This document shows, in pieces, positions 8,153-17,355 of a DNA stretch of 64,000 nt (position 1 is the stretch's first letter; every line of letters begins with the position of its first letter). The translations under genes were made by a program, and so were the position numbers. A model generated the notes under the pieces. That model saw only the letters and a program-made list of their open reading frames with translations. It was not told where the DNA came from and searched no databases. Origin of the DNA: Shewanella fodinae (lineage in GTDB: Bacteria > Pseudomonadota > Gammaproteobacteria > Enterobacterales > Shewanellaceae); NCBI RefSeq assembly GCF_014651955.1, contig NZ_BMXW01000013.1:484-64483 (forward strand), read 5' to 3'.

Positions 8153-8578
8153 TTACCAATGTGCCGCCAAGAGGGATTTTGAATACTGTGAGATGGCAAC
8201 TAGCAATAGCAGATTTACAACACCACCACTCCAAAACAGCATGCGGAACCGGGTTTTAACGGTTTTATGGCGCAATCTGTGGCGCGCCAATAACGCTCCG
8301 GGCCAACCACCAAGTAACCCAAATAGTTGCAACTTGCGTTCGGAGGTACGCGGCAGGTGCTTAATCGCCGCTTGCTTGTCATTGGCGTATAGCCAGTAGG
8401 TTGTCAAACTTAGTAATAGATACCAGATGATAAACCACCACGATAAGGCTTGGTTAGTGACCAATAGCAGCAAATACACGGCAAATATCAGCGTTATTTT
8501 ATAAGCTCCGGGAATTTGCCAAAACAGTGACCGTCGCGGGTTTAAGCGGTGTCGAGGTTGGCGGGTTTTTGGTGGCAA
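8153..8578 (-). CDS. DUF1294 family membrane protein
   Basis: A 141-residue protein with three likely membrane helices (about residues 28-44, 47-64 and 115-131). The signature between them, YANDKQAA then LFGLLGGWPGALLARH and HKTVKTRF, is that of DUF1294. Some family members carry an N-terminal cold-shock domain; here only a short basic tail (rich in Arg and Pro) is present. It lies 3 bp after the DUF418 gene on the same strand, so the two form an operon. No biochemical function is known. Confidence 0.9.
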   Translation of the reverse strand: MPPKTRQPRHRLNPRRSLFWQIPGAYKITLIFAVYLLLLVTNQALSWWFIIWYLLLSLTTYWLYANDKQAAIKHLPRTSERKLQLFGLLGGWPGALLARHRLRHKTVKTRFRMLFWSGGVVNLLLLVAISQYSKSLLAAHW

Positions 8579-8581
8579 GAG

Positions 8582-9763
8582 TTAGCTTCCGTTTTGGTTA
8601 TAGGCCAGCTTGCGCCAAAGCCATTCTAACGGGCCTTGTTTAAAAAAATGTAGATAGCAGCGGGCAAGAACTAACTGTATACCTGACCAGATAACCGCCA
8701 GTAGCAAATAATCCATAAAATCCATGGTCAGCAGCAGTTCTGGCGCAATAGAACGAAATAAGCTGACCCCTACTACGGACTGCAATATGTATAGCGTTAG
8801 GGCGACTCGGCCTGCAGCCTGTAGTGATTTAAGTCGCTGCGGTTGATTGCCACAATAACGTACTATCACCTGCAAAAACCACAATGCCATAGGAATGGCA
8901 GCCATTACAACTAGCACCAGTGCCAGATTCTGCAGCAGTTGACTGTGGCCATAACTGCAACCGTAGGCGAGCAATGACAGCAGCAATGAACCCCAGAATA
9001 AATAGCCAATTCTGGCAATCGGGCCGCTGAACCAACCTTGGCGTAGCAGATAGATCCCTAGCAGCATCAATCCGCTGAGGATCCATAGATATGTCATCGG
9101 AAATACTAATAAGCTGATAGCGACAACCGGCAGTTGTTGCCGCAATTGGTCACTGTAACTACCGGTCCATAACTGATATTCCGCTATGTACTCAGGTGAG
9201 CCACGCACGACTGACGGCACATCAAACGGAATTAACGCCATCAGCAACATTACCAACAAACCTATTGCGATAAACAGTTGCGCTTTACGCAGCAGTTCAG
9301 CGACGGGGAGCTGCCGGTAACGCCATACCAACATGCCACATAGACCATAACTTAGCAGAATGTCCCCAGGCCAAAGAAAAATACCATGCAGTACGCCAAA
9401 CAGCATCAGCCAGCAAAGGCGTGACTTCACCTTCGCTCCGGCGTCAAGGCCGCGGGCACTGAAATTCTGCCACTGAATGTATAGCCCTGCGCCAAACAGT
9501 ATTGAAAACAGCGAGATAAAACGATCTCTGAGTACCAGATAATACAGTGCCTGGCCGATGCCATCGCCTACAGTTGCCGTGGCGGCTGACACATATTCAT
9601 AGCTGCTGATACCCATACTAAAGATATTCAGAAAGAAAATGCCCAGCACCGCCAACCCCCGCACCGCATCTATGTTAGCCATTCTGGCAACTTGTTGGTA
9701 TGGCTGAACGGCATTAATCACTGCGGAATGCTGGCTGTGAGGGATGCCACTTTGCGGCAGCAT
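8582..9763 (-). CDS. DUF418 (YeiB-like) multi-spanning membrane protein
   Basis: A 393-residue inner-membrane protein with about ten hydrophobic helices. The N-terminal IDAVRGLAVLGIFFLNI and the C-terminal GPLEWLWRKL are hallmarks of the DUF418/YeiB family, related to acyltransferase-like membrane proteins. The first 29 residues before MANIDAVRG are non-conserved; an internal start at that Met (about 9679) is possible. The DUF1294 gene follows at once. Substrate and role are unknown. Confidence 0.9.
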   Translation of the reverse strand: MLPQSGIPHSQHSAVINAVQPYQQVARMANIDAVRGLAVLGIFFLNIFSMGISSYEYVSAATATVGDGIGQALYYLVLRDRFISLFSILFGAGLYIQWQNFSARGLDAGAKVKSRLCWLMLFGVLHGIFLWPGDILLSYGLCGMLVWRYRQLPVAELLRKAQLFIAIGLLVMLLMALIPFDVPSVVRGSPEYIAEYQLWTGSYSDQLRQQLPVVAISLLVFPMTYLWILSGLMLLGIYLLRQGWFSGPIARIGYLFWGSLLLSLLAYGCSYGHSQLLQNLALVLVVMAAIPMALWFLQVIVRYCGNQPQRLKSLQAAGRVALTLYILQSVVGVSLFRSIAPELLLTMDFMDYLLLAVIWSGIQLVLARCYLHFFKQGPLEWLWRKLAYNQNGS

Positions 9764-10213
9764 GTTGGTTCTTCCTGAGCGTGAGTTGTCTGTTGTTTAT
9801 AGTAACAGGAATTGGTGCAAGTTATTTTAGCCTCAGTCCTAGGTTTCGTGACTAGGAGCTAATATCGATGCTGGCTCGCGCTACGCCCTTATGCACTAAA
9901 GATGTAAACCCGGCAATTCATATCGCCCACTCATCAAGAAAAGGTTTTTTACAACTGAACACCGCGCTCATGGCGTGAGATCATCCATTGTCATGAGCCA
10001 GAGCCGGTGTCTCTTATCGCGCTCTTCAAACTCATCGTTGACGGAAATCCGCGATAGTCATGGCAGATAAGCATCCTCTGCCTAAAATAACGAATTTGTA
10101 TTGGATACGTCATAAATATTGCCAGAACTCTGACCAAAGTATGCTAGTTTTGGCGCTCTGGAACGGGCGTGATGTTTAGTGATTTTGTGTTTGGTGATTT
10201 TGTCTCAGGGGTC
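9764..10213. other. Gene-free divergent region
   Basis: About 450 bp between the divergent DUF418 and DUF2127 genes. I see no coding frame, and only a small inverted repeat, TCCTAG / CTAGGA (9837-9857, 9-nt spacer). No promoter is convincing by eye. Confidence 0.5.
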
Positions 10214-10678
10214 ATGATGGTAAAAGCGGATAAAGGGTTGCGGGTAGTTGCGTTGCTTGAAGCCTCAAAAGGTGTATTGTCGTTGATTGTGGGACTGGGT
10301 ATTCATGCGTTAGCAGGTAAAGACCTCAAACAATCATGTGAGCTGTTATTGACACATCTACACCTGAACCCCGCCAGTCATCTGCCGGGGATTTTTCTGC
10401 ATGCGGCTGAGTCACTGGGCAATATCAACCTGACATTAATTGCCATTGGCGCATTAGTCTACTCTTGTATCCGTTTTGTTGAGGCCTATGGTCTCTGGCA
10501 TAGCATGGTGTGGACCGAATGGTTTGCGTTGGTCAGTGGTGGTATCTACTTGCCGTTTGAGGCTTATGAAGTGGTGGTGCACCATAATTTGCTGAGTATT
10601 GCAACGTTGGCGGTTAATTTGTTGATTGTCGGCTATATGGCGTGGTTGCTGCGACGCAAACCCGCTATAGAACATTAA
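10214..10678 (+). CDS. DUF2127 family membrane protein
   Basis: A protein of about 154 residues with four likely membrane helices. ADKGLRVVALLEASKGVL at the start and the segment YSCIRFVEAYGLW with WTEWFALVSGGIYLPFEAYE are typical of DUF2127, whose function is not known. ATG at 10214 (or the next codon, 10217) follows CAGGGGT; the frame is open from 10169. It stands alone and is followed by a terminator shared with the convergent S10 peptidase gene. Confidence 0.88.
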   Translation: MMVKADKGLRVVALLEASKGVLSLIVGLGIHALAGKDLKQSCELLLTHLHLNPASHLPGIFLHAAESLGNINLTLIAIGALVYSCIRFVEAYGLWHSMVWTEWFALVSGGIYLPFEAYEVVVHHNLLSIATLAVNLLIVGYMAWLLRRKPAIEH

Positions 10679-10691
10679 ACTGTGCTACAAC

Positions 10692-10717
10692 AAAAAGCCC
10701 TGCATTGGCAGGGCTTA
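10692..10717. terminator. Terminator between DUF2127 and S10 genes
   Basis: AAGCCCTGC / GCAGGGCTT with a 4-nt loop between convergent stops. On the minus strand it is followed by a T run. Confidence 0.8.
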
Positions 10718-10733
10718 AATGTTATGGCCGCAG

Positions 10734-12305
10734 TTATTTGTGCTGGGTGGTTTTGTAAAAGTTTTCCAAATCCTTGTGTAGCGATTTCAATGCTTCTGGA
10801 TTCAAGTAAATCATGTGACCTGACGGGTAATAGCCAAAATGCACATTACCGATGAGCGATGGGTCTAATTCCATGTGTGCCAAATCGTATTCGGTGGCAT
10901 GGAATGGTGTGGCCATATCGAAGTAACCATTGGCGGAAAACACCTGTAGGCTAGGGTTAGTGCGTATGGCATTGCCGAGATCATCGACCACATAGGGTGA
11001 ACGGCTCTTATGTCCACGCCCTAAATCGTGCTGCCAATCCCAGTTGCGGAATGCATCAAAGCTAAATACCCGGTAAGTATCATCGGGATGATAGTTCAGC
11101 TGATTAGATAAATAATCATTGAAGGTGGCAACAAACGCCGCAGACGGTGCGGTGTCGGACGGATCGGTATCCGGGGTTTCACCAATGGCATCTTTGTCCA
11201 TGCCGGTGAAACGACCGTCATAACGCCCCATGGTACGTTCTTCATCGCGCAGCAGCTCTTTGCGGAACTGTGCCTGACCAACTCGCAAGTTGGCGTGTTT
11301 AAGATACTCAGTACTCAAACCTGTGTATTGATGTAACTGCTCGGCAACCTTATCCAACTCCGCCGCTGGCAGATTGTGACCTGCAGCCAATGCTTGGGCA
11401 AATTCACCTTCGGCAAAGGTGCGTACCTGCTGTAGGAATGATGCCAATTCAGCGGGTTTATTCGGTAATTTATTGTGATAGTAAGCCACTGCGGCAAACG
11501 TTGGCAGCAGACCTACGTACTGTCGATCCAGACCTGGTGCATTGGCACCGTAGTTCAGAATGCTGGATACTAGAATCACGCCATTGAATGCCATGCCATC
11601 CTGTTGCAGTTGGTTTGCCAACACGGGCGCGCGTACAGTGCCATAGGATTCGCCCAGCAGGTATTTGGGCGAATTCCAACGGTTGTTGACGGTGACGTAA
11701 CGGGTGATAAAACGCGCAAAACCGTCGGCATCTTCATCAACACCAAAGAATTTCTTGGCGGGGTTTTCATCTTTACCTGCTTTGTCTTTGGCATCGGCTG
11801 TGGTAATACCACGGCTGAATCCAGTGTCAAACGCATCAATAAATACCAGATCTGTACTGTCCAATAAGGTGTATTGGTTATCGAGCAATTTATATGGTGC
11901 AGGTGGGGTAGGCGCGGCGTTAGTGGTTTCTACCCTTACCGGGCCAAATGAGCCCATATGCAGCCACAGTGAAGAAGAACCTGGGCCACCATTAAAGACA
12001 AAGGTGACTGGCCGTGGTTGATCTTTTTTGGACTCCATGGTGTAGGCAACGTAGAACACGCTGGCCGAAGGTTGATTTTTATCATCCTTGATAATCATAT
12101 TGCCGGTAGTCGCCTGGTATTTTAGCGTGTCACCATTAACTTTGATCCGGTGTTCAGTCGTGACGGCTTTATCTTGTGGGTGTTCGGCTTTCTCAGTTGC
12201 TTGGCTTGGTTGCGATTGATCAGCTGCCTGTGCTTCATAAGAATATAAAGGGACGGCCATCAATAAGCTGGCACACAGCAGTGAAGCCAGAGGTAATTGA
12301 CGCAT
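10734..12305 (-). CDS. Secreted S10 serine carboxypeptidase-like protease
   Basis: A 523-residue protein with a Sec signal peptide (about residues 1-27, ending AQA-AD). The alpha/beta-hydrolase fold of peptidase family S10 is clear: the oxyanion segment FNGGPGSSS (about 104-112), the nucleophile Ser220 in GESYGT, and C-terminal Asp and His in GYFDMATPF and YPSGHMIY. Family members remove C-terminal residues from peptides at acidic pH, although bacterial substrates are little studied. The mature enzyme should be periplasmic or secreted. A GGAG ribosome site supports the start. It is divergent from the DUF368 gene. Confidence 0.93.
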   Translation of the reverse strand: MRQLPLASLLCASLLMAVPLYSYEAQAADQSQPSQATEKAEHPQDKAVTTEHRIKVNGDTLKYQATTGNMIIKDDKNQPSASVFYVAYTMESKKDQPRPVTFVFNGGPGSSSLWLHMGSFGPVRVETTNAAPTPPAPYKLLDNQYTLLDSTDLVFIDAFDTGFSRGITTADAKDKAGKDENPAKKFFGVDEDADGFARFITRYVTVNNRWNSPKYLLGESYGTVRAPVLANQLQQDGMAFNGVILVSSILNYGANAPGLDRQYVGLLPTFAAVAYYHNKLPNKPAELASFLQQVRTFAEGEFAQALAAGHNLPAAELDKVAEQLHQYTGLSTEYLKHANLRVGQAQFRKELLRDEERTMGRYDGRFTGMDKDAIGETPDTDPSDTAPSAAFVATFNDYLSNQLNYHPDDTYRVFSFDAFRNWDWQHDLGRGHKSRSPYVVDDLGNAIRTNPSLQVFSANGYFDMATPFHATEYDLAHMELDPSLIGNVHFGYYPSGHMIYLNPEALKSLHKDLENFYKTTQHK

Positions 12306-12640
12306 GGAATGCTCCGTTTGAATGATTATTTTGGTATTACAGGGTGTTTTCGTTGTAACAAAGATCCTCTGTAGGTGAAACCCTGTGACTTGTTGCTGGG
12401 TATGTCACTGATGTATCGGTGGCGCAGTGTAAATCAGTGAATTGCGATAAAATTAAATACTATTCAATGTGTTAACTTTTTTATGTGAATCACAGTGAAT
12501 ACAAATTTTGTCACTAAGTGACATGACTTGTTGCAATTTGAGCCGCCATAGAAATATTCGTTGCCCGTAAAAGCTTCACTTAGCTTTGTTGACCGAGTTA
12601 CGTATAATCCGCCTCAGACTCAAGTTATCAGGAACATTGT
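12306..12640. other. Divergent intergenic region with palindromes
   Basis: 335 bp between the S10 peptidase and DUF368 genes, AT-rich in the middle. It holds ACAGGGT..ACCCTGT (7-bp arms) near the S10 start and the palindrome at 12509-12523. No gene is seen. Confidence 0.55.
12509..12523. promoter_or_regulatory. 15-bp palindrome, candidate operator
   Basis: TGTCACTAAGTGACA has two perfect 7-bp arms around one central base. It lies about 120 bp before the DUF368 start. A direct repeat GTGAAT..GTGAAT (10-bp period) lies just to the left. The regulator is unknown. Confidence 0.4.
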
Positions 12641-13567
12641 GTGAACTATCTGTTGACCTATCTGAAAGGCCTCGCCATGGGGGCGGCGGATGTTGTCCCC
12701 GGCGTGTCTGGTGGGACCATCGCTTTTATCACGGGTATTTATGACAAACTGCTGGAAAGCATCCGCCGCATCAATCCATCGCTATGGGCGGTTTTTCGGC
12801 AGCAGGGATTGCATGGGGTTATTGCACACATCAATGGCGGTTTTCTGGTGAGCTTGCTCGCCGGTATCCTGACCAGCATTTTTACGCTGGCAAAACTTAT
12901 CTCTTGGCTGCTGGCGACGCATCCCATTCCGGTGTGGTCGTTCTTCTTCGGGCTGATTTTGGTATCTGTTTACCATATGCTGCGGCAGGTGCAGGGCGGT
13001 TTTTCGATACCGCGCATCGGTTTATTTGTCATTGGCGTGGTGCTTGCTTGGGCGATTACTGTTATTAATCCTGGGCAGGTGGAGGCCAGTTACCTGAATA
13101 TCTTTTTCGGGGGTGCTATTGCTATCTGTGCCATGATTCTACCGGGTATCTCCGGCAGTTTTATCCTGCTGTTACTGGGGCTTTATCCCGCGGTGCTTGG
13201 TGCCGCAAAAAACCTGCAACTCGATATTCTAGGGTGTTTTGCCGTGGGGGCTGTGTTGGGGATCCTCTGTTTCAGCCATCTGCTGTCGATGCTACTGAAG
13301 CGTTGCCGGGATGCCACGCTGATGTTTCTCACCGGCCTGATGCTTGGAACTCTGGGTAAAATCTGGCCTTGGAAACAAACGCTTAGTTGGCGTACTAACT
13401 CGCACGGTGAACAGGTGCCGTTACAACAACAGGATCTGTCGCCATTTGCTTATGAACAGCTTACTGGCCATGCTCATCAACTGGCGTTTGCAGTGGTCTG
13501 TGCCATTGCCGCTATCCTGCTGGTGTTAGCTTTGGATTATCTGGGCAGCCGCAATCGTCAGAAATGA
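12641..13567 (+). CDS. DUF368 (PopT-like) polyprenyl-phosphate translocase
   Basis: A 308-residue polytopic membrane protein of the DUF368 family. It carries the two internally related motifs PGVSGGT (about residue 21) and PGISGSF (about 170), characteristic of the inverted-repeat fold shared with DedA-like carriers. DUF368 members (PopT) have been shown to recycle undecaprenyl phosphate across the inner membrane for cell-wall and O-antigen synthesis. Transport activity here is inferred from family. The start is GTG at 12641. A terminator follows. It stands alone, divergent from the S10 peptidase. Confidence 0.9.
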   Translation: MNYLLTYLKGLAMGAADVVPGVSGGTIAFITGIYDKLLESIRRINPSLWAVFRQQGLHGVIAHINGGFLVSLLAGILTSIFTLAKLISWLLATHPIPVWSFFFGLILVSVYHMLRQVQGGFSIPRIGLFVIGVVLAWAITVINPGQVEASYLNIFFGGAIAICAMILPGISGSFILLLLGLYPAVLGAAKNLQLDILGCFAVGAVLGILCFSHLLSMLLKRCRDATLMFLTGLMLGTLGKIWPWKQTLSWRTNSHGEQVPLQQQDLSPFAYEQLTGHAHQLAFAVVCAIAAILLVLALDYLGSRNRQK

Positions 13568-13580
13568 TCTGGCGGGTGTT

Positions 13581-13603
13581 AAAAGCGCCTGCGGGCGCTT
13601 TTT
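13581..13603 (+). terminator. Terminator of the DUF368 gene
   Basis: AAAGCGCC / GGCGCTTT with a 4-nt loop and a short T run, 14 bp after the stop. Confidence 0.85.
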
Positions 13604-14128
13604 AATGCGACATGGCTCTGTTGGATTTCGCTAGATGACACCCGAGCGAGTGGGCAAACTGTTTGCGATAAGTGCCGAGGTATCAATTACTGCCGTTGTG
13701 TGACACAGCGTATTACTGCCATTCACTGGACTCCTAACAGGTTTCTAAACAGGGTTTTTGTAAGTCTAGGTTGGTCAAATCCGGTTAACCCACCTCCATC
13801 AGCAACTGGACGCACTACGCACTTGAGTGGTAAGCCAATAACGCAAGATAGCTTGGCAACGCGGGATTTTGAGTCTGTTTTATAGGTGCGCCATAACAAC
13901 AATACTAGCATTATGCCCAGCGCAGGCGCCGTGCTTGATGACGTGGAAAACCAGTGACAACCTCAAAACCCAAAATCGCACTTTACCACCATAGTAAGTC
14001 ATCACCATTGAGAATCACCACTGATTCAACCTGGCACCTGGCCAAACAATCGTTTCGTCATTGGTTCAGGAGGCAGCAGTATTGCAGTTCTCCCGTAATT
14101 AATGCTTTTTATGTTATTTATAGTGAAA
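13604..14128. other. Gene-free stretch before the LysR gene
   Basis: About 525 bp with no supported gene. Frames of about 60 codons exist on both strands (13700-13885 and 13723-13911) but overlap each other and have no ribosome site or recognisable domain. It could be a decayed gene; nothing proves that. Confidence 0.5.
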
Positions 14129-14140
14129 TATGATTGCGTT
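14129..14140. promoter_or_regulatory. 12-bp inverted-repeat arm upstream of the LysR gene
   Basis: TATGATTGCGTT, 23 bp before the LysR start. Its exact reverse complement (AACGCAATCATA) lies at 15125-15136, just after the gene and before the efflux operon. A shared LysR site is plausible. Confidence 0.4.
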
Positions 14141-14163
14141 TTAATTAATGATTGGAAACCATT

Positions 14164-15096
14164 ATGGCGCGTCCAGATCTTAATTTACTGTTGGCGTTAG
14201 ATGTACTGCTTGATGAAGGGAGTGTGATAGGAGCAGCGCGGCGGATGAATCTGAGTCCTCCGGCAATGAGTCGCACGCTAAGTCGTATTCGGGAAGCTTT
14301 GGGTGACCCGGTATTTGAACAAGTTGGTCGCAAACTGATGCCAACCCCCAAGGCTTTAGCGCTGCGCGAACAGGTGCGACAGGCGGTGGCGCAGGCTACA
14401 CAGGTATTTGCGTCCGACAGCGAGATTGACCTGAAATCGCTGGATAGACGTTTTAATGTTCGAGCGACTGATGAATTCTTGAGTATCTATCTGGGCCAGC
14501 TTTTGGGCGCTATGGCGACAGATATGCCCCGAGCGATGTTGCGTTTTTCTCCAGAGGAAGATGACGTAGATGAAGAGGCGTTGCGCAGTGGACGTATCGA
14601 TCTGTTTATCAGCGGTTCGCGTAAACTCGGGCAGGAAATCCTTGTTCAGCCGCTGTTCACTACCACCTTTGTGGGTGTCGCCCGAGTGGATCATCCGATT
14701 TTCGACGGTGACGTTACCCTTGAACGTATCACTCGTTGGGAGCATATCAATGTGTCACGGCGCGGGAAATCCATAGGTCCAATCGACACAGCGTTAGAAA
14801 AATATGGTGTGCATCGACATGTCTCTTTGATTGTACCAAACCCTTATACCGCATTGTTTGCACTGCAGGATTCAGACTTATTGCTGCCGTTGCCAAAACA
14901 CCTAGCCAGCAGCGCGCTTGCTGCAGGGCTGCACATTCGTTTGTTTGAACTACCGACGCCTCTGGAAACTGTGTTGCTGACGCAGGCATGGCATCCACGC
15001 CTAGATAGCGATCCCGCCCATCAATGGCTGCGAAATACCATTCACTCTCTGTGCAACGAGTATGAAACTTCGGCGAAGAAGTTGATAACACCATGA
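14164..15096 (+). CDS. LysR-family transcriptional regulator of the aae-like efflux operon
   Basis: A 310-residue LysR regulator: a winged helix-turn-helix (about residues 5-62, with GSVIGAARRMNLSPPAMSR) and a periplasmic-binding-like effector domain. This N-terminus (DLNLLLALDVLLDEGSV) is that of the NodD/PcpR-like LysR branch. ATG at 14164 is chosen; an in-frame TTG at 14152 is less likely. The same-strand efflux operon starts 120 bp downstream, matching E. coli, where a LysR protein (AaeR) controls aaeXAB in response to aromatic acids. The inducer here is unknown. Inverted repeats on both sides of the gene suggest autoregulation and operon control. Confidence 0.92.
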   Translation: MARPDLNLLLALDVLLDEGSVIGAARRMNLSPPAMSRTLSRIREALGDPVFEQVGRKLMPTPKALALREQVRQAVAQATQVFASDSEIDLKSLDRRFNVRATDEFLSIYLGQLLGAMATDMPRAMLRFSPEEDDVDEEALRSGRIDLFISGSRKLGQEILVQPLFTTTFVGVARVDHPIFDGDVTLERITRWEHINVSRRGKSIGPIDTALEKYGVHRHVSLIVPNPYTALFALQDSDLLLPLPKHLASSALAAGLHIRLFELPTPLETVLLTQAWHPRLDSDPAHQWLRNTIHSLCNEYETSAKKLITP

Positions 15097-15124
15097 CAGA
15101 TTTTGCTTTTCAATAAGTGCATAT

Positions 15125-15136
15125 AACGCAATCATA
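15125..15136. promoter_or_regulatory. 12-bp inverted-repeat arm upstream of the efflux operon
   Basis: AACGCAATCATA, the exact reverse complement of 14129-14140. It lies about 80 bp before the efflux-operon start. Confidence 0.4.
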
Positions 15137-15175
15137 GTGATGCGATAAGTTCACTTTTCGAAACTATTTGCCTCA

Positions 15176-15205
15176 TCTACAGTGGTGGAAATAATTCACT
15201 GTAGA
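15176..15205. promoter_or_regulatory. 9-bp inverted repeat at the efflux-operon leader
   Basis: TCTACAGTG (15176-15184) and CACTGTAGA (15197-15205) are perfect inverted arms 12 bp apart. The right arm ends just before the GAGGG ribosome site, so it could be an operator or a leader hairpin affecting translation. Confidence 0.45.
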
Positions 15206-15216
15206 GGGCCGCAAAT

Positions 15217-17355
15217 GTGCGTGCTGTGAATCTGTTATCCACAGTTCCCCGCTTTTCTTCCACTAGTTTTTGTCTATGTTGGGAAAAGATCATTCGTTGT
15301 CTGCCATATCTAGATCTGACAACGCCGCGCGCGACTTACGTAATGCGCTCGCTTCTTGCTGCCTGCCTGGCGTTGGTATTGGCCTATTGGTTGGATATCG
15401 ATGCACCATATTCTGCGGCATCCAGTGTACTTTTGGTGATTAACCCGGTTCAAGGTGCCGTTATCGGTAAGGGCGTGTGGCGGGTCATCGGCACCCTTAT
15501 CGGCATGCTGGCAGCATTTATTCTGATTGCAGAATTTGGTCAGATGCCGTGGTTGTTTATTCTGGGTTTTGGTTTTTGGCTCGGTCTCTGCGTCATGGGA
15601 ATGACGCTGTTACGTCATTTTCGAGCTTATGGCGCAACCCTCGCGGGATACACCGTGGGACTGGCGACTTATGGCGCGATGCAACATCCAGAATTGGCGT
15701 TCGATCAAATCATGGGACGCGGTACCTCCGTGCTGATAGGTGTGATGAGTCTTGCTGTTGTCTCTACGCTCTTCAGTGCCCGTAGCATACGCGCTCGTCT
15801 GCAGACACAGTTGCATCGGTTGGCATCGGCTACAGCCGAGATCCTAGCGACTAATCTTAGCGTACTTCATTGTGAAGCCGATGGCGGGAACACCCCCTTA
15901 GATGCTGGCAGGTTGCGGCTCATTGTTGAAATCTATGGGGTGGATGATCTGCTGGCACAGGGTAAAGCTGAATCCGCCGATTTGGCGCAACGGGCCGCGA
16001 CCGTTCGCCATGCGATGGTGTCCCTATTTTCCGCCTTGGTTGGCGGTGCGCCAATGTGGCAATACACTGCTAATTTATGGGCATTGAGGGCGTTTCAGCC
16101 AACATGGGAACAGACCTGGCTGCATGTCAGCCATGTCCTTAAGGATCCCGCCGACGCTGCTGGCGTGGAACGTGCTGTGCAGTTATTGTCTGAACTGCGG
16201 GTGCAACTGCTCGCCACCTTCACTGAGCATATCCCCGATGATGAATCTGAGTATGCCGCATTAGTGATTGTTGGCGAGCAACTGCTTGAACAGCTCGATG
16301 ACTATCTTGAAGCACTTAAAGGTATCAGCCGATTCCATCAATGGCGGCCGATAGCCACATCAGTTTCGGTACCGTTCAGTCGTGACAAGTCGGCAGCCTT
16401 ACAAAATGGTCTGCGTGCGTTGTTGACGGTAGTGCTGGGCGGGGCATTCTGGATAGTCACTGGCTGGTCGTACGGCAATCTGATGTTGGCTGGGTTAGCG
16501 GCGTCCTGCGCATTGTTGTCCACGGCGCCCAATCCGGCGCTTGGTGCTGTTGAGTTCATCAAAGGCACCGTGATTGCGGTGGTGATGGCATTTATCTGTA
16601 CTTTTTTGGTATTGCCTTATGTCTCTGGGTTGCCGTTACTGTTGGTGATCATGGGACTGTTTTGGTTGCCAGGAATTTACGCCACGACCTTGCCCCGTTA
16701 TGGCTTGGCTGGGGTAACTTATTTGGTTGCCTTTACGACGCTGGCTGCAACTGATAACCCGATGCACTATGACTTTCCATTATTTCTGAACGGTGCAGTG
16801 GCTTGGATTCTGGCGACATCTTTTACGCTGCTTGGGTTTCAGATCATTCTGCCACGTAATCTGTCACGCGATGTAGCGCGTTTGCGCCTTACGATTCGTG
16901 ATGACACCCTCGCTATCTTGAAAGGAAAGCGAACCATCAGTGTCAGAGCTTGGCAATGGCGTCAACAGCATCGTACAGCGCAACTGGGGGCACTGCTCAA
17001 AACGCAACCTGAACTGATGGCGCGGGATGTGGCGAATGCTATGGGCAGCATCCATTTGGGACGGGAGTTATTGCGCTTACGGCATTGGTTGCAGCAAACA
17101 GCCCTAGAGTCGGAGTCGCGTCACTTGATTACCACCGCTTGGCGTTACATCAGTCGCCGTGCTGCTGAGCCTGCGCTAGCCGCAAAGCATGCCCGTCGTG
17201 CGGCAAAATCGTTGTCGCGTTTACTGTCGCAAGAGAACTCCGCTCTAGATGAGGGAAAGCGCCTCGTCATTGTGTTTCTCAATATCGCGACATTACTTGA
17301 AAATCATGCAAATTACTTTGCTCAACGACCCGGAGTTCACGCTAATGCTGAGTGA
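15217..17355 (+). CDS. FUSC-family (AaeB-like) aromatic acid efflux protein
   Basis: A 712-residue inner-membrane protein with two clusters of membrane helices (about residues 45-190 and 390-545) separated by cytoplasmic regions, the layout of the FUSC/AaeB family. AaeB with the fusion protein AaeA exports hydroxylated aromatic carboxylic acids in E. coli. The motif LDIDAPYSAASSVLLV in the first block is a family marker. The frame begins at GTG 15217 after GAGGG; an ATG at 15215 gives only four codons in another frame. The true start could be later, but little room exists before the first helix (about residue 43). The DUF1656 gene overlaps its end. Confidence 0.88.
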   Translation: MRAVNLLSTVPRFSSTSFCLCWEKIIRCLPYLDLTTPRATYVMRSLLAACLALVLAYWLDIDAPYSAASSVLLVINPVQGAVIGKGVWRVIGTLIGMLAAFILIAEFGQMPWLFILGFGFWLGLCVMGMTLLRHFRAYGATLAGYTVGLATYGAMQHPELAFDQIMGRGTSVLIGVMSLAVVSTLFSARSIRARLQTQLHRLASATAEILATNLSVLHCEADGGNTPLDAGRLRLIVEIYGVDDLLAQGKAESADLAQRAATVRHAMVSLFSALVGGAPMWQYTANLWALRAFQPTWEQTWLHVSHVLKDPADAAGVERAVQLLSELRVQLLATFTEHIPDDESEYAALVIVGEQLLEQLDDYLEALKGISRFHQWRPIATSVSVPFSRDKSAALQNGLRALLTVVLGGAFWIVTGWSYGNLMLAGLAASCALLSTAPNPALGAVEFIKGTVIAVVMAFICTFLVLPYVSGLPLLLVIMGLFWLPGIYATTLPRYGLAGVTYLVAFTTLAATDNPMHYDFPLFLNGAVAWILATSFTLLGFQIILPRNLSRDVARLRLTIRDDTLAILKGKRTISVRAWQWRQQHRTAQLGALLKTQPELMARDVANAMGSIHLGRELLRLRHWLQQTALESESRHLITTAWRYISRRAAEPALAAKHARRAAKSLSRLLSQENSALDEGKRLVIVFLNIATLLENHANYFAQRPGVHANAE

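Noticed and set aside
13700-13911. Two overlapping frames of about 60 codons on opposite strands
   Set aside because: No ribosome site, no recognisable domain, low-complexity character; kept only as a gene-free stretch.
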